A stretch of DNA of 46,044 bases from Lentisphaeria bacterium (GTDB taxonomy: Bacteria; Verrucomicrobiota; Lentisphaeria; Victivallales; UBA1829): assembly GCA_003526375.1 (NCBI GenBank), contig DPDG01000081.1, forward strand, positions 45,816 to 91,859, read 5' to 3'. Under the pieces are notes generated by a model that saw nothing but the letters and a program-made list of their open reading frames with translations, did not search any database and was not told the DNA's origin. The first letter of the stretch is position 1; every line of letters begins with the position of its first letter. Of the stretch, positions 41,569 to 46,044 are shown one piece after another. The position numbers and the translations under genes were made by a program.

Positions 41569-43320
41569 ATGTATCCGAAAGTTGGAATCCGCCCCACGAT
41601 CGACGGACGCCGCAAAGGTATCCGCGAATCACTGGAAGACCAGACCATGAACATGGCGAAAGCCGCCGCCGAGCTGATCTCCAGAAATCTGCGTTACACA
41701 GACGGAACCCCGGTTCAGTGCGTTATCGCCGACACCACCATCGGCGGAGTTGCGGAAGCCGCCGCGTGCGCCGACAAGTTCCGGCTCGAAAACGTCGGAG
41801 TCTCCCTGACCGTCACCCCCTGCTGGTGTTACGGTTCGGAAACGATGGACATGGACCCGCATACCCCGAAAGCGGTCTGGGGATTCAACGGAACGGAGCG
41901 TCCCGGCGCGGTGTATCTCGCAGCCGTTCTCGCCGCGCACGCGCAGAAAGGGCTTCCCGCATTCGGCATCTACGGACGCGATGTCCAGAACGCCGACGAA
42001 ACCAAAATTCCGGACGACGTGGCGGAAAAGATTCTCCGTTTTGCCCGCGCCGGTGTCGCCGTTGCGGAAATGCGCGGCAAATCCTACCTTTCGATCGGTT
42101 CCGTCGCAATGGGCATCGCAGGCTCGATCCTTGATCCCGAATTCTATGAGTCCTACCTCAACATGCGCTGCGAATCCGTCGATATGACGGAAATCATCCG
42201 CCGCGTCAATGAAAATATCTATGATCCCGCCGAAGCGAAGAAAGCGGTTGCCTGGGCGAAGAAGAACTGCAAGCTCGGCAAGGATGTCTACAACGGCAAA
42301 AAAGGACTTTCCGTCAGAGAGCAGCAGGCGAAGTTCGAATACTGCATCAAGATGACGATGATCGCCCGCGACCTCATGGTCGGCAACGAGAAACTCAAAG
42401 AACTCGGCTTCATCGAGGAAGGCATGGGACACAACGCCATCATGGCGGGTTTCCAGGGACAGCGCCAGTGGACCGACCACATGCCGAACGGCGACGTCAT
42501 GGAAACAATCCTGAATTCTTCGTTCGACTGGAATGGAATCCGCAAGCCCTATATCATGGCGACGGAAAATGACGGGCTCAACGGCGTGGCGATGCTCTTC
42601 GGGCATCTGCTCACGAACTCCGCGTCCGGCTTCTCCGATGTCCGCACTTTCTGGAGCCCCGAAGCGGTCAGGAAGGCAACCGGACACAAACTCGCCGTTC
42701 CCGGCCTGATTCATCTGATCAACTCCGGCGCGACCACAATGGACGCAACCGGACGCCAGACCATCAAAGGCAAGCCCGCCATGAAACCGTTCTGGGAAAT
42801 CACGGAAAAAGAAGCGCAGGCGTGTCTTGACGCAACGGAATGGGTTCCCGCAAACCTCGGCTACTTCCGCGGCGGCGGATTCTCCTCCCACTTCCTGACA
42901 AAAGGCGGAATGCCTGTCACGATGGCGCGCGTCAACCGGATTCACGGACTCGGACCCGTTCTCCAGATTGCGGAAGGCTACACCTATGAGCTTCCGGCAA
43001 AAATCCATGCGGCGCTCGACAACCGCACCGATCCGGGCTGGCCGACCACATGGTTCGTGCCGAACCTGACCGGAACGGGCGCTTTCAAGGATGTCTACAG
43101 CGTCATGGCAAACTGGGGCGCAAACCACGGCGCGTTCAACTATGGACACATCGGCGCCGACCTGATTACCCTGGCGTCGATCCTCCGCATTCCGGTCTGC
43201 ATGCACAACGTCGCGCCGGAAAAGATTTTCCGTCCGGCGGCATGGGCGGCATTCGGAATGGACCTCGAAGGCGCCGACTACCGTGCCTGCGCCAACTTCG
43301 GGCCGCTTTATAAAAAATAA
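41569..43320 (+). CDS. fucI: L-fucose isomerase
   Basis: A 583-residue cytoplasmic enzyme (E. coli FucI 591) converting L-fucose to L-fuculose, and also D-arabinose to D-ribulose. Manganese ligands are recognisable by context: Glu in M-A-T-E-N-D-G-L-N-G, Asp in F-S-D-V-R-T-F-W-S-P-E-A and His in N-Y-G-H-I-G-A-D-L-I-T-L. The start Y-P-K-V-G-I-R-P-T-I-D-G-R is typical. AAGGAGG lies 10 bases before the ATG. It has its own promoter and terminator; no kinase or aldolase for the pathway is in the window. Confidence 0.96.
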   Translation: MYPKVGIRPTIDGRRKGIRESLEDQTMNMAKAAAELISRNLRYTDGTPVQCVIADTTIGGVAEAAACADKFRLENVGVSLTVTPCWCYGSETMDMDPHTPKAVWGFNGTERPGAVYLAAVLAAHAQKGLPAFGIYGRDVQNADETKIPDDVAEKILRFARAGVAVAEMRGKSYLSIGSVAMGIAGSILDPEFYESYLNMRCESVDMTEIIRRVNENIYDPAEAKKAVAWAKKNCKLGKDVYNGKKGLSVREQQAKFEYCIKMTMIARDLMVGNEKLKELGFIEEGMGHNAIMAGFQGQRQWTDHMPNGDVMETILNSSFDWNGIRKPYIMATENDGLNGVAMLFGHLLTNSASGFSDVRTFWSPEAVRKATGHKLAVPGLIHLINSGATTMDATGRQTIKGKPAMKPFWEITEKEAQACLDATEWVPANLGYFRGGGFSSHFLTKGGMPVTMARVNRIHGLGPVLQIAEGYTYELPAKIHAALDNRTDPGWPTTWFVPNLTGTGAFKDVYSVMANWGANHGAFNYGHIGADLITLASILRIPVCMHNVAPEKIFRPAAWAAFGMDLEGADYRACANFGPLYKK

Positions 43321-43340
43321 TACAGGTGCCTGAGATATCA

Positions 43341-43379
43341 GCCGTGAGGAAATCTGAAAAGTGTCCTCACGGCTTTTTT
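43341..43379 (+). terminator. fucI terminator
   Basis: Perfect 10-bp stem GCCGTGAGGA (43341-43350) with TCCTCACGGC (43364-43373), then TTTTTT (43374-43379), 20 bases after the stop. Confidence 0.93.
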
Positions 43380-43518
43380 GTTTCATTGGGTTCCATCCCC
43401 GGCGGCGAACCGCCGGCAGCGCAAAACGCGGGAACTCCGGGCGTTTCCATTTCGACTCTCTTTCCGCGCACTGCCTGCCGGTAAAAGCGGGAGGAAACGG
43501 ATAATTTTCCAATCCGTC

Positions 43519-43546
43519 TTGTTTTTTCCGAAAGACGCACTATGGT
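43519..43546 (+). promoter_or_regulatory. Candidate promoter of the flavin-reductase-like gene
   Basis: TTGTTT (43519-43524), 16-base spacer, TATGGT (43541-43546), about 27 bases before ATG 43574. Confidence 0.45.
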
Positions 43547-43573
43547 GTATCAACCAAAGTCAGGACAAAAATC

Positions 43574-44176
43574 ATGATCAGAAAAATCTCAAAGAAACAG
43601 ATCTGGCGGGGAAGCACACAACTTGCACCGCTTCCGGCTGTTATGGCGGCATGTGGCGGAAATAAAGGTTGGAAACAGAATATCATCACGCTGGCATGGA
43701 CGGGAATCGTATGCAGTGATCCGCCGATGCTCGGCATTTCAATCCGCCCGGAACGTTATTCCTTTGAAATCATTCACGACACAGGAGAATTCACGCTCAA
43801 CATTCCGACTGCGCGCCTCGCGAACCTGACCGACTGGTGCGGCGTCGTCTCCGGACGCGACCACGATAAATTTCAGGAACGGAATCTGACCGCCCTGCCC
43901 TCCTCCGAAATCTCCGCGCCCTTGATCGGAGAGTGTCCGCTCGGTCTGGAATGCCGGGTGAAACAGGAGATTCCCCTCGGTTCGCATACGCTTTTTCTGG
44001 CGGATATTCTGGCGGTTCAGGTATCGGAGTCATATCTGGATGACAAAGGACGCCTCGACCTTGAAAAAGACGGACTTCTGGCTTATGTCCACGGACATTA
44101 TTTCGATCTGGGCCGCTGTATCGGGCACTTCGGCTTCTCCATCCGGAAAAAGGGCGGACCGAAAATCAGAAGATAG
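43574..44176 (+). CDS. Flavin reductase-like FMN-binding split-barrel protein
   Basis: A 200-residue cytoplasmic protein of the flavin-reductase-like domain family. Core features are N-I-I-T-L-A-W-T-G-I-V-C-S-D-P-P near residue 40, S-I-R-P-E-R-Y-S and G-E-F-T-L-N-I-P, which line the FMN site, followed by H-T-L-F-L-A-D-I-L. Members reduce flavins with NAD(P)H or bind FMN as electron carriers. AGGA lies about 9 bases before the ATG. It is a stand-alone gene between fucI and the alpha-galactosidase-like gene. Confidence 0.88.
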   Translation: MIRKISKKQIWRGSTQLAPLPAVMAACGGNKGWKQNIITLAWTGIVCSDPPMLGISIRPERYSFEIIHDTGEFTLNIPTARLANLTDWCGVVSGRDHDKFQERNLTALPSSEISAPLIGECPLGLECRVKQEIPLGSHTLFLADILAVQVSESYLDDKGRLDLEKDGLLAYVHGHYFDLGRCIGHFGFSIRKKGGPKIRR

Positions 44177-44301
44177 CCGGAGAGCACAAAGCTACCATAG
44201 GAAAGCACATTTTTTATAGTTTTTTCGTCCGGAGTCTCTTTTTTTATCTGCGGAATGTTATATATTGATGTGGAGTATTCAACATGCAAAAAGGAGTTTT
44301 T

Positions 44302-45909
44302 ATGCAGACAACCGTTTGGCAGCCGGAAGCGGAATGCTACCGCGCTTTCCTTCCGCTGGACCTTCCGCCGGAGGCGACGTTCGTTTACAGAAACAATAAC
44401 AACATGGCAACCTCCGTTCCCAACCCGAACGTGTATGCGCTCGGAGGAATGGACTGGACGCTGGAAAGCCACGACATGGTCGTCGCAGGCGATGTCCAAA
44501 CAGGCAGATATGTGCTTGCCGGAGCATTGACCGCAAACCGCTCCATGACCTACTTTACGGTCATCCGCAAGGGCCGTCTTGTCGGAATCAGCGTCCGGCA
44601 GCCGTTCATCAAGCCGGGAGAACAACCGGAGGAACTGCTGGTTCTGGAGGGTCCCGACTGGCGCGAGCTCATGATTCAATATGCGGATGCGGCGGCAAAG
44701 AAAATGGGCGTGAAGCCGATTGACGCCACAAAAAACATAACCGGATACTGCACCTGGTATTATTACTACGCGGATGTCTCGGAAAAGAACCTGCTGGATA
44801 ATCTGGCGGCGCTGAAAAGCAACCGTGATCCCTATGCTGCGCAGGTCGTTCAGATCGACGACGGCTACCAGACACATCAGGGGGACTGGCTCGACCAGCG
44901 CGACGCATGGCCCACGCCCCTGAAAACAATCGCGGAGGAAATTACATCCGCCGGAATGGAGGCGGGAATCTGGACCATGCCGATGCTGGCGTCCACGGCA
45001 AGCCGTGTCTTCAAGGAACATCCCGACTGGTTCGTCAAGGACGAAAAGGGCGAACCGCTTGCAATCCGGGGCTGGTCTCCGCCGCCGGATCACCACTGGC
45101 TCTGCCTTGATGCGACTCTCCCCGCAGTTCAGGAACACCTTGCACATGTATTCCAGACGTTCCGTTCCTGGGGATACACCTATTTCAAAATGGACGGTCT
45201 CGGCTACGGGCTGGCAATCGGCAGGCGCCACGATCCGGATGCGACTCCGGTCAGCGCGTTCCGTCTTGCGCTCAAGGCGATCCGCAACGCGGTGCCGGAT
45301 GCGACACTTCTCGGATGCTGCCCGCCGTTCATGCCGTGTCTCGGACTCGTTGACAACTGCCGTGTCAGCGGCGACACCAGCCGTTACTACTACGCCAAAG
45401 GACCGGATTATGCAAACTTCGACGCGGATACGGGATGTTCGATCCGTCATGCAATGCACGTCACGATGGCGAACTGGTGGAAATACGACCGCTGGTTCCG
45501 CTGCGATCCCGATACGCTCATGGCACGTCAGGACAACGCATTCTACACCTATGGCGAGGCGAAAATGTCCGTCCTGACCGGCATCATTACAGGCGTCTGC
45601 ATCACGAGCGACAATCTAGGCACGATCGCTCCCGACCGGCTTGCGCTTCTCGGACGCGCACAGGAACTGCGCCTCAAGGATGCAACGCCCTTCGAATGGC
45701 CCATGGATTACTGGCCGCAGGTCTTTACGGGAACGGTCAACGGCAGAAAAGCCGTCGCGATCTTCAACGACTGCGATCATGAAATGACCTATGAGTTTGA
45801 CAAATACGGTCTGCCGGAAGAATGCGATGAGCTCCTTGATGTCCCGTCTGTCCGGAAGAAGAAAATCATTCTTCCCGCCCATGACGCGGCACTGATCGTC
45901 GCAAAGTAA
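44302..45909 (+). CDS. GH36-like alpha-galactosidase, second copy
   Basis: A 535-residue protein. ATG 44302 is chosen over 44284 because AAGGAG lies 5-6 bases before it. Barrel motifs of clan GH-D: V-V-Q-I-D-D-G-Y-Q, G-I-W-T-M-P-M-L, then Y-F-K-M-D-G-L (nucleophile Asp near residue 297) and N-C-R-V-S-G-D (acid/base Asp near 358). It is shorter than typical GH36 (700 or more) and has a reduced N-terminal sandwich. It is unlike the enzyme at 107-2098 in that the acid/base motif is intact. No signal peptide. It ends at a terminator. Confidence 0.8.
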   Translation: MQTTVWQPEAECYRAFLPLDLPPEATFVYRNNNNMATSVPNPNVYALGGMDWTLESHDMVVAGDVQTGRYVLAGALTANRSMTYFTVIRKGRLVGISVRQPFIKPGEQPEELLVLEGPDWRELMIQYADAAAKKMGVKPIDATKNITGYCTWYYYYADVSEKNLLDNLAALKSNRDPYAAQVVQIDDGYQTHQGDWLDQRDAWPTPLKTIAEEITSAGMEAGIWTMPMLASTASRVFKEHPDWFVKDEKGEPLAIRGWSPPPDHHWLCLDATLPAVQEHLAHVFQTFRSWGYTYFKMDGLGYGLAIGRRHDPDATPVSAFRLALKAIRNAVPDATLLGCCPPFMPCLGLVDNCRVSGDTSRYYYAKGPDYANFDADTGCSIRHAMHVTMANWWKYDRWFRCDPDTLMARQDNAFYTYGEAKMSVLTGIITGVCITSDNLGTIAPDRLALLGRAQELRLKDATPFEWPMDYWPQVFTGTVNGRKAVAIFNDCDHEMTYEFDKYGLPEECDELLDVPSVRKKKIILPAHDAALIVAK

Positions 45910-45928
45910 ATCTTCCTGTCATGCAGAA

Positions 45929-45965
45929 ATGCAGAGCGTGAATAACCCCCATGCTCTGCATTTTT
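45929..45965 (+). terminator. Terminator after the second alpha-galactosidase gene
   Basis: ATGCAGAGC (45929-45937) pairs perfectly with GCTCTGCAT (45953-45961), followed by TTTTT (45961-45965), 20 bases after the stop. Confidence 0.88.
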
Positions 45966-46002
45966 CATTTTTCGACTCCGCCCCCTCAGACATTCCCCCT
46001 AC

Positions 46003-46044
46003 ACTGACCACTGACCACTAATCACTGACCACTGACCACTGACC
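46003..46044. repeat. 7-bp tandem repeat (ACTGACC), truncated by window end
   Basis: Six units: ACTGACC at 46003, 46010, 46024, 46031 and 46038, with one variant ACTAATC at 46017-46023. The array reaches the last base of the window, so its length is unknown. Confidence 0.9.

Noticed and set aside
41629..43512. 627-codon open frame antisense to fucI
   Set aside because: It mirrors the high-GC coding strand of a clear L-fucose isomerase gene and has no family motif; an antisense shadow.
1..46044. CRISPR array, tRNA or rRNA genes, complete insertion sequence
   Set aside because: No repeat-spacer pattern, cloverleaf with conserved TTCRA arm, rRNA core sequence or transposase motif was found by eye on either strand.

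Overview
The window most likely comes from a diderm, polysaccharide-degrading bacterium of the Lentisphaerota (Victivallis-like) lineage, possibly gut-dwelling. This is an inference. It rests on an LptD-type outer-membrane LPS assembly protein, two stand-alone pseudopilin-like genes embedded in sugar-hydrolase operons, DUF4838/CBM9, GHL6-like and CE15-like hydrolases under LacI/AraC control, and L-fucose isomerase. No rRNA, tRNA, CRISPR array or complete insertion sequence was seen.

Layout. 1-3.5 kb (+): the tail of a SpoU-family 2'-O-methyltransferase (RlmB-like) overlaps a GH36-like alpha-galactosidase, followed by a GltS-type sodium/glutamate symporter. 3.5-10.4 kb (-): a LacI-led operon (lacI, pseudopilin, heparinase II/III-like protein, large secreted CBM/TIM-barrel protein). 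It has a consensus promoter, a palindromic operator at +1 and a terminator. 10.6-13.2 kb (-): solute-binding-like protein, bioD and a zinc-ribbon rhomboid protease. 13.2-14.4 kb: a structured gene-poor stretch, a zinc-finger/TM protein and a probable gene remnant. 14.4-22.6 kb (-): a second sugar operon (CE15-like esterase, pseudopilin, GHL6-like hydrolase, SGNH hydrolase, DUF4838-CBM9 protein). A divergent AraC regulator (22.8-23.6 kb) and a further TIM-barrel protein (23.7-25.5 kb) follow.

25.6-33.8 kb (-): a shortened UvrA paralogue, a Zn/Cd-type P1B ATPase with a CsoR-family repressor and two candidate operators, a small secreted CBM-like protein, an S24-like/excisionase-HTH fusion and NADP-glutamate dehydrogenase. 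33.9-39.9 kb (-): lptD, then an operon of a nucleoside-2-deoxyribosyltransferase-like protein, a zinc-ribbon Nudix hydrolase and an enlarged zinc-type alcohol dehydrogenase. 40-46 kb (+): a GNAT-like acyltransferase, L-fucose isomerase, a flavin-reductase-like protein and a second alpha-galactosidase-like enzyme, ending in a 7-bp tandem repeat that runs off the window.

Working model: the two pseudopilin operons look like substrate-specific polysaccharide-utilisation modules in which a pseudopilin-like protein, not a SusC/SusD pair, accompanies a mix of exported and cytoplasmic hydrolases under a local LacI or AraC regulator. Galactose and fucose released from such glycans could enter through the GH36-like enzymes and FucI. 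Functional names rest on motif recognition by eye; no database search was run.
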